From CAZHZT01 sp964537285 (GTDB lineage Bacteria > Bacteroidota > Bacteroidia > Chitinophagales > Saprospiraceae): a stretch of DNA of 57,584 nucleotides. Positions 8,341 through 17,625 of this stretch are shown here, piece after piece. The stretch is from contig CAZHZT010000024.1 of assembly GCA_964537285.1 (NCBI GenBank), positions 1-57,584 on the forward strand, read 5' to 3'. The translations under genes were made by a program, and so were the position numbers. Under the pieces are notes generated by a model, which was given only the letters and a program-made list of their open reading frames with translations, did not search any database and was not told the DNA's origin. How positions within the stretch are numbered: position 1 is the first letter of the stretch; each line of letters starts with the position of its first letter.

Positions 8341-11300
8341 CAGGAGAATAATTCGCTCCACTATCCTGCCTTCATCCGATTCTATAATTAACCAATAAAC
8401 ACCGGGGCCTCCCAATGCTTGCCGATCAATTCGAATCTGTTGTGGCCCCTCACGATTTGTGGCTTCTTCACTTACATAAACCTTTCCTCCTGCCCCAACA
8501 ACACGCCAATTTATTTCTCCAGGTTTTGATGTGAAATAACGAACGATTGTTTCCTCGTTAAATGGATTGGGCGATATCGACATAAGTTTGAATGTATTCG
8601 AAAGATGAATATCCAACTCCGGAATCAAAATGAACCCATCTTCTTTGAAAGCAAGTGCATTGGTAGGATTATCATACATAGAAAGAATAGAAACCAATTC
8701 ACCCTTTCCGCGAGCCTCAAAAGTAAGGTAAAAAAGCGGCTCTCCGTCAGGCCAGTTGGTCACTTGTTCATGAAACCATCCAAAGGTAATTAAGCCCTGT
8801 TTCACCGCTTGAGTACCTACAGCATCATTACCAATGAATGAATTAGAGGTGGCCGCCATGCCCACATAAGAGAGTATTTCGGAATTAAAGGACAATGTAA
8901 ACTGGCAGGCGGCCATTTCCTCATAATCTTTTACAAAGATTGGTATTCTAACGATTTCACCCGCTTCAAATGTTATATTCTTTGTGTAAAAATTAAGCCC
9001 TTGCTCTTGGTTTCGTTCATCCGTACTTCCTTCCCAAAGAAAACTATCACTGACATCACCGATTTTAATCCCAATAAAAGAAGCTTCCGTGTCCTTAATT
9101 AAATTATTTATATTAACAACCTCTGAAAAAGGCATAATAGTAGATGAAGGTTGTTGAATGACAATACTTGAATCTACAGGCACAAAACGCCAGGAAGTAT
9201 TATTTGGGTACTCGTCAGTAATGTTCAGGATCAGTTTTCGGATCTCAACAACATCAGCTACCGTTACATGCCCTGAGTTATTTGCATCAGCGGCAATGAT
9301 TTTATATGGGGAAGTCAACGGATCTATATTCAATATGTGCCGCTGAATTAAGGATAGATCAAAAGTAGTCACTCCATCCTGAGCATTGCTATTTTGGTAA
9401 ACACTAACAGCATAATCCTCACATGGCTGGAGATTAGCCAATTCAAACGCCCCATCCGTCTGAACAAATTGTTGAACATCGGCCCCACCACTGAGTAGAA
9501 TTTGCGCATCCGAAGGAACTGGATTTCCATTTTCGGTTAGAACCGTTCCGAGTATGGATGGGTTCGGATCTTTGGTGATTATTGTTGCCGTATTGGTTAT
9601 GACTGGTTTGTTAAAATCAAAATAAATACCTGCATGGTTGGGAATAGCCGTGCCGTATGGAATACCGGGGTTTAATTTAACCCGAAAATCAACGGCTCCC
9701 TGGCTGCCGTCAAAATTAACACTGCTATCAGGCAAATAAATATTTTCAAACCAAAACTCCAGAATATTCCCATCTACAATATCGGCCCGGAAAGAATGAG
9801 TGCCCGCTTCTGGTTGAAGCGTATTTAAATCAAAATAATCACTTAGGGTATCGCGAATTACTACTGTAAAAGCCGTATCATTCCCCGTATTTTGGAAGCG
9901 AATCCGGTAGGATACCCAATCTTCTGAACTGTAGCCTATCCCATCTTCATCCATAGGAATATCCTGAAAACGTTTATCATTCGGGTCATAGGCATTCGTC
10001 ACCGGCCGCGTTGTTTTGGACTGGTTATTGGTGAGATTATTGTCATCATCCGTAGGGCCTATCGATGCCGACTGTGCCACAACAGTCCCTATTGGAGTAC
10101 CCACCGGCGTTTTCAGGTAGACATAGAAATAGATTACATCATTAACTGCTAAATCAGTGAAAAACCATTGAATTGTGTTAGTTGCCGGATCGTAGTCTGC
10201 CTGAGGAAGAGGTGGTGAAGACCAACTTGGGGCACTGTAGGAATACATTTGTATAGAGTCGTGTGCTAAAGTAACTAAGGCATCATTTATATGATTCCCA
10301 CTATTTACTATTCTCACTGTTACTCTTTGATCAAAACCCGGCCGGGCAACTCCACTCCATATATTTATTATTAAATCATCGTAATCATTTGGTTCTGCAT
10401 AGAAATTATTATCTCCATAATTCACATCAAAGTTGGCAACATTTACGGATAATATATTATCGCATAAAACCGGACCGTTTAGAAAAGTCGAAATGATTTC
10501 AACGGTATAGTCCCCAAGACTATCGACTTCGAACTCATAATATCCATCCTGATCGGCGTAAACACGATCACCTGTACTGAGCTCCAACAACGCAAAATGC
10601 ACCGGAGCTCCATTTCCAGGCATGCAGTCCCCTACCGAATCGCGATATACATAGCCTGAAATAGTTGCCCTGCAAGACGGATCATAAGGCACATAAACAT
10701 TAACGTGATCAAAGCAACCATTAGACTGATCTGTAACTGTTACCGAATACCAATCGGGCAGCAATCCATCAATGACGGTACCGGTATCTCCTGTATTCCA
10801 GACAAATAAGGGGTCAGCAGCTCCTGCTACGCTCGCAAATGCTGAACCTGTTTGCTCATTGCAATCGGAAGCCATGCTGCCAGCATCAATTTGAATAAAT
10901 GGCCCAATAATAACCACTTGTTCACTCTCGCACCCCACTTGATCGGTTATTACAAGGCGATATTCACCGGGGCATCCGGTAAAGTTGTCCTCACTAGCAA
11001 CTAATTGGTCATCTGAATCATACCAATCGTATTGATACGGAGGCGTTCCCCCTGTTACAGAATTGACGACAGCTTGCCCGTCGCAGACCCCGCAGGTAGT
11101 TGCATCCGTAATCTGAATATCTGCAAATGCCAGGAAACTATTAGTTTCCTCTACCGTAAAGGTATTTTCGCCTGAGCAGCCAGAAGCTGTAGTTACAAAA
11201 ACAGTATAATCTCCCGGACTAAGACCGCTTATATCTTCCTGATTCGAACTAAAACCGCTCGGCCCGGTCCAAGAATAAAGTAGAGAAGATGGATCTCCAA

Positions 11301-11901
11301 ATATTACTTCTAAATCGATTGCTCCATTTGATTGATTACAATCCGTATCCGTTACATTGGCATCGATAGATAGCGGATTATTATCGGGATCCAAAAATAC
11401 TGTAGTTACTTCCACACACCCATTAGCATCTGTTATTATAATATCGTATACTCCCGGGCAAACATCAAAGAAAACATTGTTACCATTTCCCCAACTACCA
11501 TTCCATTCATAGGTGTAAGGCGGAGTTCCTCCACTTGCTATTACTTCAATAACACCATTACAATCACCGCAATCATCATTAAAGGCTAAAGCTGTGGTCC
11601 ATAAAGGATTGGGGCCATTAATAGGTATCTCTACAATTGTATCGCATCCGTTGTTATCCGAAATAGTACATAAATACGTACCCTGACAAAGATTAAATAC
11701 CATAGCGGTAGTATCTGTGTTTGGCCACCATTGATAACTATACGGACCCCCACTTCCACCAGACACACCTAGTGCAGCCATACCATCGCATGAAAAAGCA
11801 CAGGATTCTTCAGTAGTAGAGATATTTACGTCTAAACATTGACCCAACAAGGGGCTCCACGAGCTCAATAAAAAGGCGATTTGTAAAAAATATTTTCTCA
11901 T
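8338..11901 (-). CDS. Giant secreted SprB-repeat protein with dockerin/cohesin-like segments and T9SS sorting domain
   Basis: I choose ATG 11901 (MRKYFLQIAFLLSSWSPLLGQ, signal peptide) over an in-frame TTG at 11910; the product is 1187 residues. Residues 20 to about 390 hold four or more SprB-type repeats (SGGTPPYTYEW, CPGVYDIIITDANGC). A carboxypeptidase-regulatory-like domain (ISGYVYRDSVGDC) follows, then a DUF11-like segment starting YDPNDKR (about 640). Next are a dockerin-like pair of loops (DGVTTFDLSLIQRHIL / AADANNSGHVTVADVVEIRKLIL, about 841-905), a cohesin-like beta domain, and a T9SS sorting domain from ISPNPFNEET (about 1105) to the end. It is probably an adhesin or gliding-type surface protein; the ligand is unknown. 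Confidence 0.9.
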   Translation of the reverse strand: MRKYFLQIAFLLSSWSPLLGQCLDVNISTTEESCAFSCDGMAALGVSGGSGGPYSYQWWPNTDTTAMVFNLCQGTYLCTISDNNGCDTIVEIPINGPNPLWTTALAFNDDCGDCNGVIEVIASGGTPPYTYEWNGSWGNGNNVFFDVCPGVYDIIITDANGCVEVTTVFLDPDNNPLSIDANVTDTDCNQSNGAIDLEVIFGDPSSLLYSWTGPSGFSSNQEDISGLSPGDYTVFVTTASGCSGENTFTVEETNSFLAFADIQITDATTCGVCDGQAVVNSVTGGTPPYQYDWYDSDDQLVASEDNFTGCPGEYRLVITDQVGCESEQVVIIGPFIQIDAGSMASDCNEQTGSAFASVAGAADPLFVWNTGDTGTVIDGLLPDWYSVTVTDQSNGCFDHVNVYVPYDPSCRATISGYVYRDSVGDCMPGNGAPVHFALLELSTGDRVYADQDGYYEFEVDSLGDYTVEIISTFLNGPVLCDNILSVNVANFDVNYGDNNFYAEPNDYDDLIINIWSGVARPGFDQRVTVRIVNSGNHINDALVTLAHDSIQMYSYSAPSWSSPPLPQADYDPATNTIQWFFTDLAVNDVIYFYVYLKTPVGTPIGTVVAQSASIGPTDDDNNLTNNQSKTTRPVTNAYDPNDKRFQDIPMDEDGIGYSSEDWVSYRIRFQNTGNDTAFTVVIRDTLSDYFDLNTLQPEAGTHSFRADIVDGNILEFWFENIYLPDSSVNFDGSQGAVDFRVKLNPGIPYGTAIPNHAGIYFDFNKPVITNTATIITKDPNPSILGTVLTENGNPVPSDAQILLSGGADVQQFVQTDGAFELANLQPCEDYAVSVYQNSNAQDGVTTFDLSLIQRHILNIDPLTSPYKIIAADANNSGHVTVADVVEIRKLILNITDEYPNNTSWRFVPVDSSIVIQQPSSTIMPFSEVVNINNLIKDTEASFIGIKIGDVSDSFLWEGSTDERNQEQGLNFYTKNITFEAGEIVRIPIFVKDYEEMAACQFTLSFNSEILSYVGMAATSNSFIGNDAVGTQAVKQGLITFGWFHEQVTNWPDGEPLFYLTFEARGKGELVSILSMYDNPTNALAFKEDGFILIPELDIHLSNTFKLMSISPNPFNEETIVRYFTSKPGEINWRVVGAGGKVYVSEEATNREGPQQIRIDRQALGGPGVYWLIIESDEGRIVERIILL

Positions 11902-11917
11902 AAAGGGCAATTTTTTT

Positions 11918-11947
11918 ATAAAGTTAAAATCTAATCCTTAACTTTAT
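11918..11947. repeat. Small hairpin in the leader of the giant surface protein
   Basis: ATAAAGTTAA and TTAACTTTAT (10-bp perfect arms, 10-base loop) lie just upstream of the minus-strand start at 11901. It could be a leader hairpin or an operator-like site. No minus-strand TAnnTTTG box was seen nearby. Confidence 0.5.
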
Positions 11948-12024
11948 GAAGACAAATCTGGTCAATTATCGAATTTTTCACTCCACGTTCAATCCACAAA
12001 GTGCTGATAACCTTTTACTTAAAC

Positions 12025-12094
12025 CTATATTTAATTAAAACAAGCCTGCATGGTTTAAATTTAAACCATGCAGGCTTGTTTTAATTAAATATAG
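12025..12094. repeat. Perfect 70-bp palindrome with no loop
   Basis: 35-bp arms (CTATATTTAATTAAAACAAG..., 12025-12059 and 12060-12094) are perfectly self-complementary with no spacer. The right arm contains TTG at 12076-12078, the likely -33 element of the rpsO promoter. It may terminate the minus strand or be an extruding cruciform. Confidence 0.95.
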
Positions 12095-12106
12095 CTCGTA
12101 TATTTG
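12076..12106 (+). promoter_or_regulatory. rpsO promoter
   Basis: TTG (12076-12078), a 20-base spacer and TATATTTG (12099-12106) fit the Bacteroidota consensus. The -33 element lies inside the 70-bp palindrome, so cruciform formation or a palindrome-binding protein could affect rpsO transcription (inference). Confidence 0.65.
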
Positions 12107-12164
12107 CGGCCGCTGTAACTGATTTTCGTAATCACTAACGGTATTATTTCATTAACTTATTATT

Positions 12165-12440
12165 ATGCCAGTTTACTTACCTAAAGAGAAGAAAGAAGAA
12201 ATCTTCGAGGAATACGGAGGGTCAAAAACAAACACCGGCTCCGTGGAAGGGCAAATAGCTCTGTTTACTTACAGAATTCAAAGCTTATCCGCACACCTGA
12301 AAACCAGTCATAAAGACCACGCTAGTCGTAAAGCTCTATTGACATTGGTTGGTAAGCGCCGTAGATTATTGAATTATCTGTCTAAAAAAGACATTAACAA
12401 GTACCGTTCATTAATTGAACAACTTGGTATCAGAAAATAA
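12165..12440 (+). CDS. rpsO: 30S ribosomal protein S15
   Basis: The 91-residue protein has S15 features: GGSKTNTGSVEGQIALFTYRIQSLSAHLKTSHKDHASRKALLTLVGKRRRLLNYL. S15 binds the 16S rRNA central-domain junction and primes platform assembly. Its position upstream of pnp matches the rpsO-pnp linkage of many bacteria. Here a terminator and a second long hairpin separate them, so pnp probably also has its own start. The TAA stop is the first codon of the terminator stem. Confidence 0.97.
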   Translation: MPVYLPKEKKEEIFEEYGGSKTNTGSVEGQIALFTYRIQSLSAHLKTSHKDHASRKALLTLVGKRRRLLNYLSKKDINKYRSLIEQLGIRK

Positions 12441-12479
12441 ATAAAAAAAGCTGCCTTTTCAGGCAGCTTTTTTTATTTA
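12438..12479 (+). terminator. Intrinsic terminator of rpsO
   Basis: 19-bp arms (12438-12456 and 12461-12479), TAAATAAAAAAAGCTGCCT and its complement, with a 4-base loop TTTC and a T tract. The left arm starts with the rpsO stop codon. Confidence 0.9.
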
Positions 12480-12498
12480 AAGGAAATATTAATGCCCG

Positions 12499-12559
12499 GG
12501 CCGTCTAAAAAGTAATTTGTTGCTCCTGCAAGGAGCAACAAATTACTTTTTAGACGGCC
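12499..12559. repeat. Long perfect hairpin between rpsO and pnp
   Basis: 29-bp perfect arms begin GGCCGTCTAAAAAGTAATTT (12499-12527), with a 3-base loop GCA and the complement at 12531-12559. There is no long T tract immediately after the stem, so it may stabilise RNA ends rather than terminate. Confidence 0.85.
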
Positions 12560-12599
12560 TCTATGTAAAAAACTCCGTTTTTTATTTATATTAGCCCCG

Positions 12600-12932
12600 A
12601 AAAAGAGAATAAAACATTAATCAATATAACCAGGGAAAAAAGGTTATAAAAAAGTTGAGGAAAGAATTCTCAACATAAGACGCATTCGACAAACGGCTTG
12701 ATAGTCGGCCAAAGGTGCTGCTTGGCAGTTTTTCTTCTCAGCCATTCACTATACCTTCCGAAATCAAGGGGTCTGAATCCTCCAATCCCCGTCATAGAAT
12801 GCTTATCAATGAACACAAAAAATGATCCATGTCATTTAAAAACACTCGTAATGAATAAGCCTCGACACTGCCCGCCAGTTATTCGAGCAAGATTTTCTTA
12901 TTGTAATTTTAACGCTATTTAATTTATTAAAA
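12600..12932 (+). promoter_or_regulatory. Structured leader region of pnp
   Basis: About 330 bases before pnp carry no convincing gene. Three small stems follow in close order: TATAACC/GGTTATA (12625-12648), GTTGAG/CTCAAC (12654-12674) and GCCAA/TTGGC (12708-12726). A 74-codon open frame at 12698-12922 shows no family pattern. In enterobacteria the pnp leader is a structured target of RNase III and PNPase autocontrol; a similar role here is inference only. Confidence 0.4.
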
Positions 12933-15089
12933 ATGGGACAAAAGATTCCTATAACAAAATCCTTTAATCTTCCCGACGGAAGAGAGGTGACCATCGAGAC
13001 AGGCAAACTAGCTTCCCAAGCCGATGGTTCTGTAGTCGTAAAAGTAGGCAAAACCATGATCTTTGCAACTGCCGTTTCTGCTAAAGAAGCCAAAGAAGGA
13101 CAAAGCTTCTTCCCTCTTTCTGTTGACTACCAGGAAAAATTCGCTGCTGCCGGCCGTATACCTGGAAACTTCCACCGCCGGGAAGCTAAACTTTCCGAAA
13201 ATGAAGTCCTTATCTCTCGTCTTGTAGATAGAGCGATCCGACCACTCTTCCCGGATAACTACATGAATGAAACACAAATCATCCTAAACCTTATCTCCGG
13301 CGAAGCAGATGTACCACCAGATGCTTTCGTAGCTTTAGCGGCCTCCGCGGCAATGGCTGTTTCGGACATTCCCTTCGCCGGCCCTATATCTGAAGTGCGG
13401 GTCGCTAAAATTGATGGAGAATATGTCATCAACCCCAATAAGTCAGCAATGGAAGAAGCGACTATTGATGTTATCGTTGCTGCCACAATGGATAATGTAA
13501 TGATGGTTGAAGGCGAAGCAAAAGAATGCTCCGAAAAAGAACTGGTTGATGCTATTAAACTAGGGCATGAAGCAATCAAAGTGCAATGCCAGGCACAACT
13601 GGATCTCGCGGAACTCGTTGGAGAAAAAGCACTTAATAAACGGGAAGTGGAAGAAGTTGTAATTGATGAAGACCTGTATAACGAGGTTTCCGCTTTTGCT
13701 AAAGATAAAATCTACAAGGTCGCTTCCGGCGCACTCGATAAAAGCGAGCGTAAAAATCAGTTAAAAGCTATCCTCGAAGAATTGATTGAGTCTTTTACTG
13801 AGCAAAAAGACGAAGAATTTATGGAGGAAAAAGAAGGCGAGATTAAAGAGTATTACGACAAATTAAAGAAAGCCGTGATCCGGGATGTGGTCCTTTCCGA
13901 GTCTGTACGCCTTGACGGACGACAGCTGGACGAAATACGCTCAATCTGGACAGAAGTGGATTACCTCCCTTCCGCTCACGGATCCTCTATCTTTACTCGT
14001 GGAGAAACACAGTCTCTTACCTCTCTTACCCTCGGCTCTAAAGTCGATCAAATGATGATCGATAATGCCCTCGGCTTATATTTTGAAGACTTTTACCTTC
14101 ACTATAATTTCCCAGGCTACTCCGTTGGAGAAGTAAAACCACAAAGGGGGCCTGGCCGCCGGGAAATTGGTCATGCCAATCTAGCAGCCCGTTCCTTAAG
14201 AAAAGTACTTCCTGAAGATTCTCCATACACCATACGTTTAGTTTCTGATATTACGGAATCCAATGGTTCTTCTTCTATGGCAACGGTTTGTGCCGGCACG
14301 CTCGCGCTCATGGATGGAGGTGTTAAAATTAAAGCTCCGGTTTCAGGTATCGCAATGGGCTTAATTTCTGATGGAAAACGCACCGCCGTTCTTTCCGATA
14401 TCCTGGGCGATGAAGATGCGTTAGGAGATATGGACTTTAAAGTTACGGGCACAGAAAATGGTATCTGCGCATGTCAAATGGACATCAAGATCGATGGTTT
14501 GCCTTATGAACTCCTTGAAGAAGCACTTGAACAAGCTCGTAAAGGCCGGATTCATATCCTTGACAAAATGAAGGAAACCATTGCCGAACCTCGTGAAGAC
14601 CTCAAGCCTCACGCTCCACGTGTGGTCGAATTAATTATCGACAAGAGCTTCATCGGTGCCGTTATCGGGCCTGGTGGTAGCATCATACAACAACTTCAGG
14701 CAGATACCGGAACAACGATCAATATCGAAGAAGTGGATAACAAAGGCGTTGTTAACATCGCCGGAAATAACAAAGAATCCATGGATGCAGCACTCGAAAA
14801 AATACGCGCCATCACGTATGTTCCTGAAGTAGGCGATGTATATAACTCTAAAGTAGTTTCTGTAATGCCTTATGGAGTATTCGTCGAATTCATGGGTAAA
14901 AGTGGTTTGCTCCACGTCTCGGAAATCTCTCATACCCGCATCGACAAGGTAGATGACGTTTTCAAGGAAGGAGATGAAGTAAAAGTAAAACTCATCGGAA
15001 TCGATCAGAAAACCGGTAAGTTCCGCCTTTCTCGTAAAGCACTTATGCAGAAACCACCTAGAAGTAATAATAGCCGGAATGAAGGCTAA
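12933..15089 (+). CDS. pnp: Polyribonucleotide nucleotidyltransferase (PNPase)
   Basis: PNPase is a trimeric 3'-5' phosphorolytic exoribonuclease and part of RNA decay. The 718 residues show the full layout: first RNase PH domain (about 10-145, FFPLSVDYQEKFAAAGRIPG), helical linker, second RNase PH domain (about 320-540) with the active-site segment DILGDEDALGDMDFKVTG, KH domain with FIGAVIGPGGSIIQQL (about 570), and S1 domain (GDVYNSKVVSVMPYGVFVEF, about 630-695). The length is normal for the family. It is followed by a set of nested hairpins. Confidence 0.98.
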   Translation: MGQKIPITKSFNLPDGREVTIETGKLASQADGSVVVKVGKTMIFATAVSAKEAKEGQSFFPLSVDYQEKFAAAGRIPGNFHRREAKLSENEVLISRLVDRAIRPLFPDNYMNETQIILNLISGEADVPPDAFVALAASAAMAVSDIPFAGPISEVRVAKIDGEYVINPNKSAMEEATIDVIVAATMDNVMMVEGEAKECSEKELVDAIKLGHEAIKVQCQAQLDLAELVGEKALNKREVEEVVIDEDLYNEVSAFAKDKIYKVASGALDKSERKNQLKAILEELIESFTEQKDEEFMEEKEGEIKEYYDKLKKAVIRDVVLSESVRLDGRQLDEIRSIWTEVDYLPSAHGSSIFTRGETQSLTSLTLGSKVDQMMIDNALGLYFEDFYLHYNFPGYSVGEVKPQRGPGRREIGHANLAARSLRKVLPEDSPYTIRLVSDITESNGSSSMATVCAGTLALMDGGVKIKAPVSGIAMGLISDGKRTAVLSDILGDEDALGDMDFKVTGTENGICACQMDIKIDGLPYELLEEALEQARKGRIHILDKMKETIAEPREDLKPHAPRVVELIIDKSFIGAVIGPGGSIIQQLQADTGTTINIEEVDNKGVVNIAGNNKESMDAALEKIRAITYVPEVGDVYNSKVVSVMPYGVFVEFMGKSGLLHVSEISHTRIDKVDDVFKEGDEVKVKLIGIDQKTGKFRLSRKALMQKPPRSNNSRNEG

Positions 15090-15100
15090 GGCAGTCTAAT

Positions 15101-15156
15101 TAGACTTGTTCTGCAGATGCTGATGGAGTGCAATTAGCATTTACAGAACAAGTCTA
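15101..15156. repeat. Hairpin of the AGACTTGTTCTG family
   Basis: TAGACTTGTTCTG (15101-15113) pairs with CAGAACAAGTCTA (15144-15156), with partial inner pairing. The same outer arms occur at 45364-45415, and a decayed half at 57351. It lies 12 bases after pnp and may act as its terminator. Confidence 0.75.
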
Positions 15157-15356
15157 TTCATTGCCTGATCGAAAATGAGGCAGCCTCTTAAATATGTTCG
15201 TCGCGACTGGCAGGAAATTTTCTTTTTTTAGGGGAGTTCTTTTTTTGAAATTTTTTCTAAAAATTTCAAAAAAAGAACTCCCCTCGATAGAAAATACACC
15301 TCCCAAGCCACACGGATTATTTATGAGGCAGCCTCATTTTCGATCAAGCAATGAAT
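15156..15356. repeat. Nested double hairpin upstream of rpoD
   Basis: Outer arms (15156-15187 and 15325-15356, containing GATCGAAAATGAGGCAGCCTC) pair with two mismatches. Inside is a 26-bp hairpin AGGGGAGTTCTTTTTTTGAA.../complement (15230-15284). The inner stem has the same AT-rich core design (CTTTTTTTGAAATTTTT) as those at 50925 and 54584, but a different GC-rich foot. Confidence 0.8.
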
Positions 15357-15515
15357 TAATCTTGGTATTTGAAACTTTTTTTGATCAGCTTTTGTATAAC
15401 TTATGTCAAGCTTGCGATTTAAATTTTTTTTTCAAAAAAGTCAAGTCTTGTTATATTTTTTTTAATATATTAGTCGTGAAAGTCATCACCAAAGCTCGAT
15501 ATAAAGTCAATACGA

Positions 15516-16382
15516 ATGCGTCAATTAAAGATTACCAATAAAATTACCGCCCGCGAAAGCTTGGCATTGGATAAATATCTCAACGATATTGGCAAAATCC
15601 CAATGCTTAGTGCCGATGAGGAAGCAGATCTGGCCCGCCGAATCCGCGAAGGAGATCATAAAGCATTGGAAAAATTAACCAAATCCAATCTCCGCTTCGT
15701 CGTTTCGGTTGCTAAACAATACCAAAACCAAGGCCTTTCCCTCAGCGACCTTATCAATGAAGGAAATGTAGGGCTCATGAAAGCTGCTCGCCGCTTTGAT
15801 GAAACCAAAGGTTTCAAATTTATCTCTTATGCGGTTTGGTGGATTCGACAGTCCATTCTTCAGGCCATCGTTGAATACTCTCGAATCGTTCGGCTCCCAC
15901 TCAATAAAGTAGGCTCCTACAACAAAGTCAATGAGGCGTTTGTCTCCTTTGTCCAGGAATTTGAGCGCGAACCAACCAATGAAGAACTGGCAGACTTGCT
16001 CGATATGACCCCCAAAGAAATTTCCAATATGCTTAGGGGAAATAGCAAACACGTATCCTTTGACGCTCCATTGGGTAGCGATGAAAGCGATTCTACGATG
16101 CTTGACGTTTATGCCAGCGAGGAAAATATGAGCCCTGATAATAGCTTGATGGAACAATCCCTCAAAGAAGAAGTACAGCAAGGTCTATCTATTCTCTCGC
16201 CCAGAGAGGTAGAAGTATTATCGGCTTATTATGGATTAAACTCCCATAAACCGTTTACTCTAGAAGAAATTGGAGAAATGTATGGCCTTACGAGAGAACG
16301 CGTCCGCCAAATTAAAGAGCGCGCCATCCGCCGCCTCCGGAAATCATACAATAGAAATAACTTAAAATCTTACATGGGTTAA
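15516..16382 (+). CDS. rpoD: Primary RNA polymerase sigma factor
   Basis: This 288-residue sigma-70 protein is the short primary sigma typical of Bacteroidota; it recognises -33 TTG / -7 TAnnTTTG promoters. Visible parts: region 1.2 (YLNDIGKIPMLSADEEADLA), region 2 (LRFVVSVAKQYQNQGLSLSDLINEGNVGLMKAARRFD then FISYAVWWIRQSI), region 3 (about 130-200), and region 4 with the helix-turn-helix TLEEIGEMYGLTRERVRQIKERAIRRLR. Region 1.1 is absent. The 426-base upstream gap is filled by two repeat elements and an AT-rich tract; no clear promoter was found there. Confidence 0.97.
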   Translation: MRQLKITNKITARESLALDKYLNDIGKIPMLSADEEADLARRIREGDHKALEKLTKSNLRFVVSVAKQYQNQGLSLSDLINEGNVGLMKAARRFDETKGFKFISYAVWWIRQSILQAIVEYSRIVRLPLNKVGSYNKVNEAFVSFVQEFEREPTNEELADLLDMTPKEISNMLRGNSKHVSFDAPLGSDESDSTMLDVYASEENMSPDNSLMEQSLKEEVQQGLSILSPREVEVLSAYYGLNSHKPFTLEEIGEMYGLTRERVRQIKERAIRRLRKSYNRNNLKSYMG

Positions 16383-16405
16383 AATACAGTTAACCGAGAA
16401 CGGAA

Positions 16406-16455
16406 AACGGGGAACGAATAACAGGCCTTCAGCCTTGAATTATCCGTACCCCGTT
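16406..16455. repeat. Imperfect hairpin after rpoD
   Basis: AACGGGGAACGAATAA (from 16406) pairs imperfectly with TTATCCGTACCCCGTT (ending 16455). It lies 24 bases after the rpoD stop and may end its transcript; there is no T tract directly after the stem. Confidence 0.5.
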
Positions 16456-16483
16456 AACCGCTTCGCCGGCTTGGTAATTTTTT

Positions 16484-17620
16484 ATGAAAGTATTATTCCC
16501 TTTTAAACTCTCCTCGCTTTTTATCGAACTTCCCGGCAGATTTGCATTTATTTCCTACTTACTTATAGTATTTTTATTTACTACCTGTAACAACATCTCC
16601 AAAGATAAACCACCTCCTACCTCTTCTTTAAGTGAAAACGCACCAACATTAACAGTTTCCTCTATAAATGCGCTATTATCAGATGAACCCGGTTTTAATG
16701 CAGCCAACTCAATTGTTTTATCTAAAGGGGAACAATTAACAGGCCCTGACTCTATAAGCACATTTACTTCAGAACTCACTTTAAATGGCCAAAAACTGAA
16801 CCTCCCCTGGGTCAAAGTAAAAACCTTAAAAGGGAAAGAAGGATGGGTTTTCAGTGGCTTCATCAATGGCCTGGAAGACCAACTCCTGGAACAGCAAATG
16901 AGCAATATTCAGCCTGCTTTCATATCTTCTGAAAAAAACGGAAAAATCATTCAACTCATAGACAAATTTAATGAAAACTGGTATTCAATAGATTCAACTC
17001 AAAACTTGTACAAACTTTATCTCCTCATTCTTGAGGCCCAGGCGATTCTGAATACTCGTAAAACGCCAACAGAAGATCTATTGAATATCAGTAAAACATT
17101 TCCTCCTCTCGTTTTAGAGCGAATCAATGAACAACCATCTTATCACTTTTTTATCAACTATGGATTACTGTTGGAGAAAGCAAAATCCACAAAAGATATT
17201 TCAGACGATCACTTTTTTACTATACAGACAATGATATTCCAGCAGGATAGCATAGAGTATTTTTATCCTGCCTGGAAAATTCCTCAAACGGAGGAGCTCG
17301 TCCATAGTTTGCTAGGGAAAGGCTTACATTATTCTCTTTTCGTCAAAATTGATTCTTTTTTAGCAATAGATACCTTATTTTCACCCTTGTATAAGAAAGT
17401 AGTCAACGAATTAGTTGAAGACATCACTAACCCTAAAACGACTTATTGGGAAAATATTCAAAACATTAACGGAGAGTTGGATCAGATTTTATCGGCTTCT
17501 CTCCACAATGCACTCAACCCCAACGATCTCGTAAGCCTGAAGACCCGAAGAAAACAATTTGAAGAATTTGAAAAACACCAAATTAAAGTCAATTTCCGTA
17601 GCGGATTAATACAAAACTGA
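16484..17620 (+). CDS. Putative lipoprotein with SH3-like segment
   Basis: The 378-residue protein has a hydrophobic N-terminus ending FLFTTC, a plausible lipobox with Cys35. A Ser/Pro/Thr-rich linker follows, then a segment (about 70-130) ending WVKVKTLKGKEGWVFSGFI that looks like a bacterial SH3 fold. The rest (about 140-378) is predicted helical and unrecognised. It is likely anchored in the envelope. The next gene starts 5 bases after its stop, so the two are probably translated from one mRNA. No named family could be assigned from sequence alone. Confidence 0.75.
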   Translation: MKVLFPFKLSSLFIELPGRFAFISYLLIVFLFTTCNNISKDKPPPTSSLSENAPTLTVSSINALLSDEPGFNAANSIVLSKGEQLTGPDSISTFTSELTLNGQKLNLPWVKVKTLKGKEGWVFSGFINGLEDQLLEQQMSNIQPAFISSEKNGKIIQLIDKFNENWYSIDSTQNLYKLYLLILEAQAILNTRKTPTEDLLNISKTFPPLVLERINEQPSYHFFINYGLLLEKAKSTKDISDDHFFTIQTMIFQQDSIEYFYPAWKIPQTEELVHSLLGKGLHYSLFVKIDSFLAIDTLFSPLYKKVVNELVEDITNPKTTYWENIQNINGELDQILSASLHNALNPNDLVSLKTRRKQFEEFEKHQIKVNFRSGLIQN

Positions 17621-17625
17621 AAAAA

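Noticed and set aside
12698..12922. 74-codon frame in the pnp leader
   Set aside because: No recognisable pattern; it overlaps the structured leader.
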